Made by a program: the position numbers and the translations under genes. DNA of 64,000 bases. Origin: VGRW01 sp031396695 (GTDB lineage: Bacteria; Myxococcota_A; UBA9160; SZUA-336). This document shows, one piece after another, positions 16,790 to 25,423 of the stretch (its first letter is position 1; each line of letters starts with the position of its first letter). The stretch covers positions 8,275 to 72,274 of the forward strand of contig JANNLG010000202.1 in NCBI GenBank assembly GCA_031396695.1, in the 5' to 3' direction. The notes beneath the pieces were generated by a model. The model worked only from the letters and a program-made list of their open reading frames with translations, made no database searches and was not told the DNA's origin.

Positions 16790-16978
16790 ATGAAGTTCAT
16801 GATTCTCATGAGCGACGGCCGGATCAGCTTCACCGACGGCCCGTTCGCCGAGAGCAAGGAGGTCATCGGAGGCTTCTACATCATCGAAGCGGCTTCGCTC
16901 GAAGAGGCGGTCGAATGGGCGCAGCGCTCTCGCTTCATCGCCGGCTGGAACGAGGTCCGCGCGCTCGCCGAGGACTGA
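16790..16978 (+). CDS. Internally shortened YCII/DGPF-domain protein
   Basis: A 62-residue protein with the family's opening strand (MKFMILMS) fused directly to its second half (DGRISFTDGPFAESKEVIGGFYIIEA, written here as two parts: TDGPFAE and GGFYII). Full-length YCII/DGPF proteins are ~110-140 residues, so about 50 residues between strand 1 and the TDGPFAE motif are missing. The start is secure: GGGAGG lies 6 nt before the ATG, so the short form is the one encoded. It may be a functional mini-version or a decaying copy. Such proteins often accompany ECF sigma factors, but none is here. Confidence 0.7.
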   Translation: MKFMILMSDGRISFTDGPFAESKEVIGGFYIIEAASLEEAVEWAQRSRFIAGWNEVRALAED

Positions 16979-17022
16979 CGGCGCGAGGCGGGCCGAAGCT
17001 CGGCGTCGTACCATGGCACTCG

Positions 17023-17409
17023 ATGAAGTCGGAAGCGCCTGCGGTGGTGTTCGGGAACGCGGTCGAGGCCTCGAAGAACACGCGCGGCTGGTTGCTCGGC
17101 CACTTCATGCCCGGCGCAGACAACCCGCTGCGCAGCGAAGACGTGGAGCTGAAGTGGTTCACGCACCCCGCGGGTGACTCGCGCCCCGAGTGGGCGCCGG
17201 GCAATCCCGTGCGCACGCTCAACGTGCTGGTCCGCGGCCGCTTCGTGCTGCGGTTTCCCAAGCGCGAAGTCACGCTAGCAAACGAGGGGGACTACGTGCG
17301 GTTCGGTCCCGGCGTTCCGCACTCGTTCCGCTCGCCCGAGGAGTCGCTGATCCGGACCGTACGCTGGCCGTCGATTCGAGTAGCCTGGAAACACGGAGGC
17401 CGGAAATGA
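17023..17409 (+). CDS. Cupin-fold protein
   Basis: A 128-residue single-domain cupin. It shows a beta-sandwich pattern with VRTLNVLVRGRFVLRFP and, later, EGDYVRFGPGVPHSFRS, where the GPGVPH segment is the second cupin motif with one metal-ligand histidine. The first motif is degenerate (no clear HxH), so metal binding is uncertain. I chose ATG 17023; the frame extends upstream without a better start, and TACCAT lies 8 nt before it. The stop overlaps the following LLM oxidoreductase start as ATGA. Function unknown. Confidence 0.6.
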   Translation: MKSEAPAVVFGNAVEASKNTRGWLLGHFMPGADNPLRSEDVELKWFTHPAGDSRPEWAPGNPVRTLNVLVRGRFVLRFPKREVTLANEGDYVRFGPGVPHSFRSPEESLIRTVRWPSIRVAWKHGGRK

Positions 17410-18452
17410 AGCTCGGCATCGGCATCGGCTACTCGGGCGCGCAGCTGCGGATTCCGGTCGAGCGCATTCAGGCGGCGGAGCGGCTCGGCTACGACTCGGT
17501 GTGGACCGCGGAGGCGTACGGATCGGACGCGATCTCGCCGCTCGCGTATCTCGCGGCGTTGACGTCGCGCATCCGGCTCGCCACGGGGATCATCCAGCTC
17601 GCGGCGCGCACTCCGGCGGCGACGGCGATGGCCGCGGCGACGGTCGATCAGCTCGCGGGCGGCAACCGCTTCATCTGCGGGCTCGGCGTTTCCGGGCCGC
17701 AGATCGTCGAGGGCTGGTACGGCCAGCCGTGGGGCAAGCCGAACACCCGCATCCGCGACTACGTCGCGATCATGCGCAAGATCTTCGCGCGCGAGGCGCC
17801 CGTCTCGCACGCGGGCAAAGAGATTTCGCTGCCCTACACCGGGCCGGGCGCGATGGGAATCGGCAAGCCGCTGATGTCGATCCTGCACCCGAACCCGAAA
17901 CTGCCGATCTGGCTCGGCACCGGCACGGAAGCGAACGTGAAGATGACGGCCGAGATCGCCGACGGCTGGCTGCCGCTCGGGCTCGTGCCGGGCAACTGGA
18001 AGCTCTACCAGGGTTGGATCGAGGAGGGCTTCAAGCGCGCGGGCAACGGCAAGTCGTGGAAGGATTTCGAAATCCAGGCGCAGACCTCGGTGATCGTGAC
18101 CGACGACGTGCGCGCAGCGCTGGCGCGGATCAAGCCCAACGTCGCGCTCTACGTCGGCGGCATGGGCCACAAGAACATCAACTTCCACAACCAGATGATG
18201 GTGCGGCGTGGCTATGCCGACGCGGCCGCGCGCATTCAGGAGCTGTACCTCGCCGGCCGCAAGGCCGAGGCCGCCGACGCGGTGCCCGACGAGTTTGTAG
18301 ACGACGGCGCGCTGGTCGGTCCGGCCGCGCGCATCCGCGAGCGCTTCAAGGAGTGGACACAGATCCCTGTCACCGGGCTGACGATCAACGGCGAAGCACC
18401 GGGCACGCTCGAGCTGATGGCCGACATCGCCGGCTTGCACGCGCAGGCGTAG
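17406..18452 (+). CDS. LLM-class (F420-dependent) oxidoreductase
   Basis: A 348-residue luciferase-like TIM-barrel enzyme. The start MKLGIGIGYSGAQ, GYDSVWTAEAYGSDA (~residues 30-45), a strand TGIIQLAARTP, then GLGVSGPQIVEGWYG, LPIWLGTGTE and IADGWLPLG are the standard pattern of F420-dependent LLM enzymes. It implies that the organism makes coenzyme F420. The ATG at 17406 overlaps the cupin stop, and GGAGG at 17395-17399 supports this start. TAGCCT at 17381-17386 may be a -10 for a leadered transcript. Substrate unknown. Confidence 0.85.
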   Translation: MKLGIGIGYSGAQLRIPVERIQAAERLGYDSVWTAEAYGSDAISPLAYLAALTSRIRLATGIIQLAARTPAATAMAAATVDQLAGGNRFICGLGVSGPQIVEGWYGQPWGKPNTRIRDYVAIMRKIFAREAPVSHAGKEISLPYTGPGAMGIGKPLMSILHPNPKLPIWLGTGTEANVKMTAEIADGWLPLGLVPGNWKLYQGWIEEGFKRAGNGKSWKDFEIQAQTSVIVTDDVRAALARIKPNVALYVGGMGHKNINFHNQMMVRRGYADAAARIQELYLAGRKAEAADAVPDEFVDDGALVGPAARIRERFKEWTQIPVTGLTINGEAPGTLELMADIAGLHAQA

Positions 18453-18456
18453 CGCG

Positions 18457-18960
18457 TTGTTCCGACTCGCGCGTTGGCTCGCGATCTGGCTCGGCGCGGG
18501 CGTGCTTCTGCTCGTGCTCATTGCGTTCGGCGCGCGCTGGCACGACGGGCCGCTCGGTCCGTTCCCGGGCGGCGCGATGACGGGCGAGCTCGTCGAAGCG
18601 CCCGTCGCCGATTGGAGCGCGGTGCTGCCCGCGAATCCCGAGCTCGGCGAGCGCATCGAGCTGCAGGTGGACACGGCCGCGCCGCGCGCGCTCACCACCA
18701 GCTACATCGTGCGCGACGGGAAGCTCTACGTGTTCGCCTTGCTCGCCGCGCGCAAGACCTGGCCGACGATCGCGCTCTCCGACGACCGCGTCTTCGTGCG
18801 CGCCGGCGGGAAGCTCTATCCACTGCAGGCGGTTCGCGTGACGGACCCGGCCGAGCTCGAGCCGCTCGCGCTGCAGCTCGACGAGCTCGAGCCGGGCGCG
18901 CCCGCGAACGCCGACGCGCTGCCGACCTGGTACTTCCGCATGGAGCCGCGCGCTCCGTAG
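18457..18960 (+). CDS. Single-pass membrane-anchored protein of unknown function
   Basis: A 167-residue protein with one N-terminal transmembrane helix (residues ~7-26) and an extracytoplasmic beta-rich domain containing GPFPGGAMTGE, IELQV, TSYIVRDGKLYVFALLAA and RVFVRAGGKLYPLQAVRV. The strand pattern recalls split-barrel or nitroreductase-like accessory proteins, but I cannot assign a family. It starts with TTG 4 nt after the upstream oxidoreductase stop, so it is probably co-transcribed, and it precedes a second small membrane protein by 11 nt. Confidence 0.5.
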   Translation: MFRLARWLAIWLGAGVLLLVLIAFGARWHDGPLGPFPGGAMTGELVEAPVADWSAVLPANPELGERIELQVDTAAPRALTTSYIVRDGKLYVFALLAARKTWPTIALSDDRVFVRAGGKLYPLQAVRVTDPAELEPLALQLDELEPGAPANADALPTWYFRMEPRAP

Positions 18961-18971
18961 CGGGCCCAGCG

Positions 18972-19319
18972 ATGTACGAGCCACGCGGAACCGAGCCGAT
19001 CTCGACGCGCGCATTCGCGCTGCGCGTGGTGCGGCACTTCCTGTTCTCGCTCGGCTTGCTGACCGCGTCGCTCGCCGCCGGCATGGCGGGCTACATGGCC
19101 TTCGAGGCTCTGGCGTGGCGCGACGCGTTCCTGAACTCCGCCATGCTGCTCGGCGGCATGGGGCCGGTCGACAATCCCGTGACCGACGACGGCAAGCTGT
19201 TCGCGGGCGCCTACGCGCTGTACGCGGGTTTGGTGTTCATCTTCGTGCTCGCGCTCCTGCTAGCGCCGGTCGTGCACCGAATCCTGCACCGCTTCCACTG
19301 GGAAGGGGAACACGACTAG
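18972..19319 (+). CDS. Small two-helix membrane protein
   Basis: A 115-residue protein with two clear membrane helices (residues ~22-48 and ~82-105) joined by a loop carrying NSAMLLGGMGPVDNPVTDDGK. The loop looks conserved, with a GGMGP core between the helices. I recognise it as a recurring proteobacterial small membrane family without known function; ion-channel-like topology is possible. The start ATG at 18972 follows the previous stop by 11 nt. It is third in a run with the oxidoreductase and the anchored protein. Confidence 0.5.
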   Translation: MYEPRGTEPISTRAFALRVVRHFLFSLGLLTASLAAGMAGYMAFEALAWRDAFLNSAMLLGGMGPVDNPVTDDGKLFAGAYALYAGLVFIFVLALLLAPVVHRILHRFHWEGEHD

Positions 19320-19404
19320 CGACATTGGTGAGGATCTTCCTCTCTTCGCCGCCGACGAGCGCGAGCAGTCCGGCCGGCGAGACAGCAAGGGTCTTCATTC
19401 CCGG

Positions 19405-19410
19405 TATTCT
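19405..19410 (+). promoter_or_regulatory. -10 hexamer TATTCT of a predicted leaderless promoter
   Basis: TATTCT ends 7 nt before the ATG of the DUF748 gene. The frame upstream of this ATG is open but carries no family sequence, so the hexamer also supports the chosen start. Confidence 0.45.
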
Positions 19411-19417
19411 ACGCCCG

Positions 19418-22390
19418 ATGAAGCTCCCCGACCGTGAAGACCTGCTGCGCGCGCTGCGTCCGCGGCGGAATCGGATCCTGCTCGGAGTGCTCGGGCTCGT
19501 GCTGATCATGCGCATCGCGCTTCCGTACTTGCTGCGCTCCGTGATCGTCTCGCAGGCCGATGAGGCGCTGGTCGGGCGCGTCGAGCTCGAGGACGTCGAC
19601 CTGTCGCTGATCCGCGGCGGTGTCGCGCTGAACGGACTGTCGGTCCACGTCGACGAACGGCCGTCGACGGAACCCGCGCTGTTCGAAGCGAAGCGGCTGT
19701 GGACCCAGATCAGCTGGCTGGCGCTGTTCACCAAGACGATCGAGGTCGAGGAACTCGAGCTCGATGGCTTCGTCGTGCGCCTCGATCGCCTGAAGGACGG
19801 CCTGGTGCTCCCGAAGCCGGTGCCGAGCGATCAGCCGCCGGAGCCCGAGCCGGAGAATCCGGAACCGCTCGACTGGTCGTTCGCGGCCGACGCCGTCGCC
19901 CTACGCGACGGGCAGATCCACTTTCGCGACTACACCGTCGGCGAGGAGCCGCAGCGCTTCGACCTCGGGGTGAAGGATCTTTCCGCGCAGGATCTCGAGC
20001 TGCGCATCGATCCGTCAGGCGCGCAGCCGGGACGGCTCGTGATCGTGGCGCAGGTGGGCGAGGGTTCGGTGGGCCTCGACGCGCAGGTCACACAGCACGC
20101 CGCGGGACCGGGCGCGGTCTCGAAGCTGACGCTCGCGAACCTGCCGATCGACAAGGTGCGCGTGTACCTGACGATGTTCGGCTGGAGCGATCTGGCGGGA
20201 AAGCTAGACGCCGCGATCGAGCATCGCTTCGAGCCGGGCGGCATGCACGAGATCGCCGGCGTAGCGTCGCTCTCGGACGTGTCGGTGCGCGTGCCCGGTC
20301 TCGATCGTCCCGCGCTCGGCTTCGAGAAGCTGAAGGTCGCGCTCGACGCGGTCGACGTCGTGAAGCAGACCGCTTCCGTCTCGGAAGTGGCGCTGATCGG
20401 CGCGCGCGTGGTGATCGATGCGAAGTCGAAGACGAAGCCCGTGCCCGCGCTCGCGGCGCGCGAGTCGCAAGCCGCGGAAGCGGCGCTGGAGCCGGAGCCC
20501 GCGCCGGCGGAGCCTCCCTCCGCGGAGTCCGCCACGCCTGCGAAGCCCTGGATCTGGAGCGTGCGCACGGCGCGCGTGGAGCGCGCGGTGGTCGAGCTCG
20601 AGGGCGGAGACGCGCCGCTGCCGCTCGGGATCGACGCCGAGCTCGAGTCGATCTCGAGCGAGCCGGGCAGCCGCTGGCCGCTCTCGCTCTCGGTCTCGGA
20701 GGGCGCCGGATCGCTCGCCGTCGACGGCGAGCTCGCGATCGAGCCGCTCGTGTTCGACGGCAAGCTCGCGATCCGAGAGCTCGCGCTGCAGCCGCTGCTC
20801 TCGCGCATCGATGCGCCGGCCGTAGGTCTGGTACGACAGGGCAAAGCACGCGCCGACCTTTCGATCGCGCTCGCGAACGATCTGCGCGTCGCGGGCACGC
20901 TCGGCGTGGCGGGCCTCGACGTCGGCGACGCGCTGACCGCGAAAGAGTTCGCCGTCGCGTGGAAGGACTTCGAGCTCGGCATCGGTGAGATCACGGTGCC
21001 GGGGGTGCTCGGCGCGGCTGATCCCGCCGTCGCCAGGAAGATCGGCGTGAAGCTCGATCTCGTGCAGCTGGTCGAGCCGGCATTCAAGATCACGCGCACC
21101 GCGCAGGGCATCGTGCTGCCGGCGTTCGCTGGCGTTGCGGTCGAGACGCCGAAGCCGGAGCAGCCGATCGCCGTCCCCGCAGCGGCGGTACCCGCGGCGA
21201 CGGCCGAGCCCGCGGCGCCCGCTACGGAGATCGCGCTCTCGATCGCGGACGCGCGCATCGATACCATGCGCGCGCAGATCAGCGACCGCAGCGTGACTCC
21301 GTTCTTCAGCACCCGGATCGAGCGCCTCGACCTGCGGGCGCGCGGCATCCGCTGGCCCGGGCCGCGCGTCGAAAACCTGAAGCTCGCGATGCTCGGCCTG
21401 AATGGCGCGACGCTCGACGTGCGCGGCGCGATCATCCCCGGCAACTCGAGAGTCACGGCAAAGCTCGTGAAGCTGCCGCTCGCGCAGTTCAATCCGTACG
21501 TGACGCCGACCGGCTACGGACTTTCGGACGGCTCGCTCTCGCTCGATTCGACCGCGACGCTCAAGAAGGACGTCTACACGACCTCGACCGACGTGGTCGT
21601 GTCGCAGCTCGAGGTCGGCGGCACCGAGGGCGAATCGCTGTTCCAACAGAACTTCGGCATTCCGCTCTCGGTCGCGCTCGGACTGTTGAAGGACCTCGAC
21701 GGGAACATCACGCTCGCGGTGCCGGTCGATGGCGATCGCGACGGCGTGAAAGTGGGACTCGGCAGCATCGTCGGCCAGGCGTTGCGCAGCGCGCTGATGG
21801 GCGCACTCGCCTCGCCGCTCAAGCTGCTCGGCGCGGTGACCGCCGACGGCAAGGTGAAGACCACGCCCGAGCCGATCGTGTTCGTCGCGGGCGACGCGGT
21901 GTTCACGGGCGAGGGCGCCGAGCAGATCGAGCGGATCGCGGGCCTGCTCTCCGCGTCGCCCGGAATCGCGCTGACACTGACCGGTGGCATCTCCGAATCG
22001 GACTCACGCGTGCTGCGCGAGCGCGCGCTGTTCGCGGAGCTCGAGGCAACGTCGGGCGTTCGCGCGCTCGGCCAGCTCGGCGCGATCGGCACGCGCCGAG
22101 CGGTGCGGCAGTTTCTCGAAGCGAAGCTCGCGGGTCAGCCATCCGAACCGCTCGAGGCCGACGAGGCAGCCTGGCTCGAGGAGCAGGTCGCCGCCCAGAA
22201 GCTCGACCCCGCCGCGCTCGCGGCGCTCGCGAACGCACGAGCCGAGGCCGTGAAGCTCGCGCTCGCGCGCGACCACGGCATCGCCGATTCGCGGCTCGCG
22301 ATCGGAGCGCCGGCGACCGAGTCACCCGCTGCGAAGCCAGGCGTCGTGATCGGACTCGGCGCCGCAGGCAAGTCCGCCAAGCCGACCTGA
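19418..22390 (+). CDS. AsmA/DUF748-type envelope protein
   Basis: A 990-residue protein with one N-terminal membrane anchor (~residues 18-38) followed by a very long beta-rich periplasmic body. The wording VELEDVDLSLIRGGVALNGLSV, a later LKVALDAVDVV and the C-terminal QNFGIPLSVALGLLKDLDGNITLAVPV match DUF748, an AsmA/TamB-like bridge family linked to lipid transport between membranes. Pro/Ala-rich spacers sit at ~355-385 and ~585-610. The last ~150 residues (VFTGEGAEQIERIAGLLSASP, ESDSRVLRERAL) are the OmpA-like tail common in this family. Monocistronic, leaderless by its hexamer. Confidence 0.8.
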   Translation: MKLPDREDLLRALRPRRNRILLGVLGLVLIMRIALPYLLRSVIVSQADEALVGRVELEDVDLSLIRGGVALNGLSVHVDERPSTEPALFEAKRLWTQISWLALFTKTIEVEELELDGFVVRLDRLKDGLVLPKPVPSDQPPEPEPENPEPLDWSFAADAVALRDGQIHFRDYTVGEEPQRFDLGVKDLSAQDLELRIDPSGAQPGRLVIVAQVGEGSVGLDAQVTQHAAGPGAVSKLTLANLPIDKVRVYLTMFGWSDLAGKLDAAIEHRFEPGGMHEIAGVASLSDVSVRVPGLDRPALGFEKLKVALDAVDVVKQTASVSEVALIGARVVIDAKSKTKPVPALAARESQAAEAALEPEPAPAEPPSAESATPAKPWIWSVRTARVERAVVELEGGDAPLPLGIDAELESISSEPGSRWPLSLSVSEGAGSLAVDGELAIEPLVFDGKLAIRELALQPLLSRIDAPAVGLVRQGKARADLSIALANDLRVAGTLGVAGLDVGDALTAKEFAVAWKDFELGIGEITVPGVLGAADPAVARKIGVKLDLVQLVEPAFKITRTAQGIVLPAFAGVAVETPKPEQPIAVPAAAVPAATAEPAAPATEIALSIADARIDTMRAQISDRSVTPFFSTRIERLDLRARGIRWPGPRVENLKLAMLGLNGATLDVRGAIIPGNSRVTAKLVKLPLAQFNPYVTPTGYGLSDGSLSLDSTATLKKDVYTTSTDVVVSQLEVGGTEGESLFQQNFGIPLSVALGLLKDLDGNITLAVPVDGDRDGVKVGLGSIVGQALRSALMGALASPLKLLGAVTADGKVKTTPEPIVFVAGDAVFTGEGAEQIERIAGLLSASPGIALTLTGGISESDSRVLRERALFAELEATSGVRALGQLGAIGTRRAVRQFLEAKLAGQPSEPLEADEAAWLEEQVAAQKLDPAALAALANARAEAVKLALARDHGIADSRLAIGAPATESPAAKPGVVIGLGAAGKSAKPT

Positions 22391-22401
22391 GCGACCCGCT
22401 T

Positions 22402-22653
22402 CTACCCCCCGCCGATCTGCGGCAGGAAGTGCACCTCGCTGTCGGGGCGCAGGCGCTCGAGCAGCGCTTCGCCGTGCGGAATGATCTCGCCGTCGATCGC
22501 GATCGCGTTCGCGTCTCCGATCCGCGACGCGAAGCCGGGGTACTTCGCGTCGAGCGCGCGCAGCAGCTCGCGCACGTCGCGCGCGTCGATCTCGACCGAT
22601 TCGGCGCCTCCGACCAGGCGGCGCAGACCGGACGAGAAGAAGACTCGAGCCAC
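22402..22653 (-). CDS. MoaD/ThiS-family ubiquitin-like protein
   Basis: An 83-residue beta-grasp protein ending LPQIGGG, the glycine tail that is adenylated and thiocarboxylated in MoaD and ThiS. LLRALDAKYPGF and a late DSEVHFLP are family marks. It starts with GTG 2 nt after the stop of the molybdopterin-binding subunit gene and is the last gene of the operon, so it may supply sulfur for that cofactor or act as a substrate-specific sulfur carrier. It ends in three glycines rather than two. Confidence 0.75.
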   Translation of the reverse strand: MARVFFSSGLRRLVGGAESVEIDARDVRELLRALDAKYPGFASRIGDANAIAIDGEIIPHGEALLERLRPDSEVHFLPQIGGG

Positions 22654-22655
22654 GG

Positions 22656-24947
22656 CTAGACCGCGCGGTCGATGGCCTCGAGCAGGCGGGGCGGCGAGAT
22701 CGGCAGCTCCGAGAGCTTCACGCGCGCGGCGCGCTGCACGGCGTTCGCGACGGCTGCGAGCGGCGGCACGATCGGCGTTTCGCCGACGCCGCGCACGCCG
22801 TAGGGGTGCATCGGGTTCGGCACCTCGACGATCACGGTGTCGATCATCGGCAGGTCGCTCGCGACCGGCATGCGGTAGTCGAGGAAGCCCGCGTTCTCCA
22901 TCGCGCCGTTCTCGTCGAAGATGTACTCCTCGTTCAGCGCCCAGCCGATGCCCTGCGCGACCCCGCCCTGGTACTGGCCCTCGACGTAGCTCGGGTGGAT
23001 CGCCTTGCCGGCGTCCTGCACCGCGGTGTAGCGCAGCACGGTGACCGCGCCGGTCTCGCGGTCGACTTCGACGTCACAGAGATGTGTCGCGAAGCCGGGG
23101 CCCGCGCCGCGTGCGTTCAGCGCCGCGCGTCCGACCAGCGGACCGCCGGTCTGCGCGGCGCGGCCGGCGAGCTGCGCGAGCGAGAGCGGCTCGTGCACGC
23201 CCGGCGCCTCGCTGAGCAGCAGCGCGCGTCCGTCCTCCCACGCCACCGCGTCGAGCTCGACGCTCCAGATCTGCGCGGCGCGCGCGCGCAGCTGCCGCAC
23301 CACGTCGCGCGCGGCCTCGATCACCGCCATGCCGGTCGCGAAGGTGACGCGGCTGCCGCCGGTCAGGTCCGTGTAGCCGATCGCTTCGGTGTCGGCGACG
23401 ACCGGGCGCACGTTCTCGACCGGGATGCCGAGCTCCTCGGCCGCCATCAACGCGAGCGACGCGCGCGAGCCGCCGATGTCGGGATTGCCGGTGACGACGA
23501 CCGCCGAGCCGTCCTCGTTGATCGACACGTTCGCGGACGAAGACATGCCCGCGTTGAACCAGAAGCCGCAGGCCACGCCGCGTCCCTGATTCACGCCGAG
23601 CGGCGCCTTGTAGTGCGGGTGGCTCTTCGCCGCGCGCAGCGTCTCGACGAAGCCGATCGCACGGAACTTCGGACCATAGGTCGCCTGCACGCCCTCGTGC
23701 ACCGCGTTCTCGAGCCGGAGGTCGATCGGATCGAGCCCGAGCTTCTCGGCCAGCTCGTCCATCACGGTCTCGACCACCAGCGCGGCCATCGGCGCGCCGG
23801 GCGCACGGTAGGCCGCGACCTTGGGCTTGTTCAGCACGACGTCCCAGCCCTCGATGCGCACGTTCGCGAGCTTGTAGGGCGCGAACACGGTCATCATCGC
23901 GGCGCCGACCGGCGAGCCCTTGAAGGCGCCGGCTTCGTAGTAGAGCACCGCCTCGGCGGCGGTCAGCTTGCCGTCGCGCGTGGCGCCCATCTTCACACGG
24001 ATGTGTGTACCCGAGGTCGGTCCCGAGGCGCGGAACACCTCCTCGCGCGACATCACGAACTTCACCGGGCGTCCGGCCTTGCGCGAGAGCAGGATCGCGA
24101 GCGGCTCGCCGTAGACCGTGGTCTTGCCGCCGAAGCCGCCGCCGATCTCGGTGGGGATGACCTTGATCATGTCGGTCGAGAGACCGAGCACCTTGGCGCT
24201 GTACGCGCGCACCATGAACGCGCCCTGCGTGCAGCACCACACCACCGAGCGGCCGTCCTGACCGGTACGCGCGAGCACCGCGTGCGGCTCGATGTAGCCC
24301 TGGTGCACCATCGGCGTGCGGAACTCGCGCTCTACCACGACGTCGGCGTCGGAGAAGCCCTTCGCGATGTCGCCTCGGCCCATTTCGCGCCGCGACGCGA
24401 CGTTCGACGGCCCTTTCGGCAGCGGCTCGTGCCCGGTCGCGCGCGCGGACTCGTGCAGGATCGGCGCGTTCGCGGCGAGCGCGGCGTCGAGCGAGAGCAC
24501 CGGCTTCAAGACCTCGTAATCGACGACGATGCGCTTGCACGCCTCTTCCGCGATCTTCGCGGTCGTCGCCGCGACCGCCGCGACCGCGTGGCCGTGGTAC
24601 AGCGCCTTCTCGCGCGCGATCACGTTCATGGCGAGATCGCCGAAGTCGTTCGCGCCCTCGCCGCCCTCGGCCGCCTCCGACGCGACGTCCGGAAAATCGC
24701 GGCCGGTGATCACGGCCTTCACGCCGTCGAGCGCGAGCGCGGCCGACACGTCGATGCCGCGGATGCGCGCGTGCGCGTGCGGGCTGCGCAGCACCTTGCC
24801 CCAGAGCATGCCCGGCAGCGCGTAGTCCGCGCCGAACTGCGCGCGACCCGTCACCTTGTCGAGGCCGTCGTGGCGGATCGGCCGCGTGCCGATGTACTTC
24901 CACTTCCGGTCGCTTGCAGGCTGGTCGCCTTTCGGCTTGTCGCTCAT
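22656..24947 (-). CDS. Xanthine-oxidase-family molybdopterin-binding large subunit
   Basis: A 763-residue molybdenum hydroxylase large subunit. Visible are GLDKVTGRAQFGADYALPGM (domain 1), EPHAVLARTG, the QGAF and GGGFGGK cofactor loops, AYRAPGAPMAALVVE in the active-site region, and the C-terminal GVGETPIVPP with the catalytic glutamate. The active-site loop reads AYRAPGAP, so it is neither form I (AYxCSFR) nor form II (AYRGAGR) CO dehydrogenase; an aromatic or heterocyclic hydroxylase is more likely. The start at 24947 overlaps the small subunit by 4 bp. It forms a complex with the next two gene products. Confidence 0.9.
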   Translation of the reverse strand: MSDKPKGDQPASDRKWKYIGTRPIRHDGLDKVTGRAQFGADYALPGMLWGKVLRSPHAHARIRGIDVSAALALDGVKAVITGRDFPDVASEAAEGGEGANDFGDLAMNVIAREKALYHGHAVAAVAATTAKIAEEACKRIVVDYEVLKPVLSLDAALAANAPILHESARATGHEPLPKGPSNVASRREMGRGDIAKGFSDADVVVEREFRTPMVHQGYIEPHAVLARTGQDGRSVVWCCTQGAFMVRAYSAKVLGLSTDMIKVIPTEIGGGFGGKTTVYGEPLAILLSRKAGRPVKFVMSREEVFRASGPTSGTHIRVKMGATRDGKLTAAEAVLYYEAGAFKGSPVGAAMMTVFAPYKLANVRIEGWDVVLNKPKVAAYRAPGAPMAALVVETVMDELAEKLGLDPIDLRLENAVHEGVQATYGPKFRAIGFVETLRAAKSHPHYKAPLGVNQGRGVACGFWFNAGMSSSANVSINEDGSAVVVTGNPDIGGSRASLALMAAEELGIPVENVRPVVADTEAIGYTDLTGGSRVTFATGMAVIEAARDVVRQLRARAAQIWSVELDAVAWEDGRALLLSEAPGVHEPLSLAQLAGRAAQTGGPLVGRAALNARGAGPGFATHLCDVEVDRETGAVTVLRYTAVQDAGKAIHPSYVEGQYQGGVAQGIGWALNEEYIFDENGAMENAGFLDYRMPVASDLPMIDTVIVEVPNPMHPYGVRGVGETPIVPPLAAVANAVQRAARVKLSELPISPPRLLEAIDRAV

Positions 24948-25423
24948 CGCGTCTCTCCCCGAAGATCGGCCGCCGCGTCGAGCACGGCGTGGATGATCTT
25001 GTCGTAGCCGGTGCAGCGGCACAGGTTGCCCGCCAGCCAGTAGCGCGTCTCTTCCTCGCTCGGGTCCGGATTGCGCTCGAGCAGCGCCTTGGCGGCGATG
25101 ATGAAGCCGGGCGTGCAGATGCCGCACTGCAGCGCCGCGTGCTCGAGGAACTTGCGCTGCAGCACGTGGATCTGGTCGCCCTTGGCCACGCCCTCGATCG
25201 TCTCGATGCTGCGGCCCTCGACTTCGGGCGCGAGCACCAGACACGAGCAGACCAGCCGCCCGTCGAGCATGACCGAGCACGCGCCGCAGTCGCCCGTCGA
25301 GCAGCCTTCCTTGGTGCCGGTGAGCTGAAGCTCGTCGCGCAGGATCTCGAGCAGGCTGCGGTCGGGCGCGCACAGGAACTCCGTCGCCTCGCCGTTCACT
25401 CGCGTGTGCACGTGGATCTTCAT
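24944..25423 (-). CDS. 2Fe-2S small subunit of molybdenum hydroxylase
   Basis: A 159-residue CoxS-type electron-transfer subunit. The plant-type ferredoxin cluster is in GCSTGDCGACSVMLDG with a fourth cysteine in LVCSC, and the second cluster in CGICTPGF plus GNLCRCTGYDKI. The length is standard. It passes electrons from the Mo site to the FAD subunit. It overlaps both neighbours by 4 bp, giving strict coupling in the order FAD, FeS, Mo. Confidence 0.92.
   Translation of the reverse strand: MKIHVHTRVNGEATEFLCAPDRSLLEILRDELQLTGTKEGCSTGDCGACSVMLDGRLVCSCLVLAPEVEGRSIETIEGVAKGDQIHVLQRKFLEHAALQCGICTPGFIIAAKALLERNPDPSEEETRYWLAGNLCRCTGYDKIIHAVLDAAADLRGETR

Noticed and set aside
22656..24947. Aerobic CO dehydrogenase large subunit (CoxL)
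   Set aside because: The active-site loop is AYRAPGAP; neither AYxCSFR (form I) nor AYRGAGR (form II) is present.
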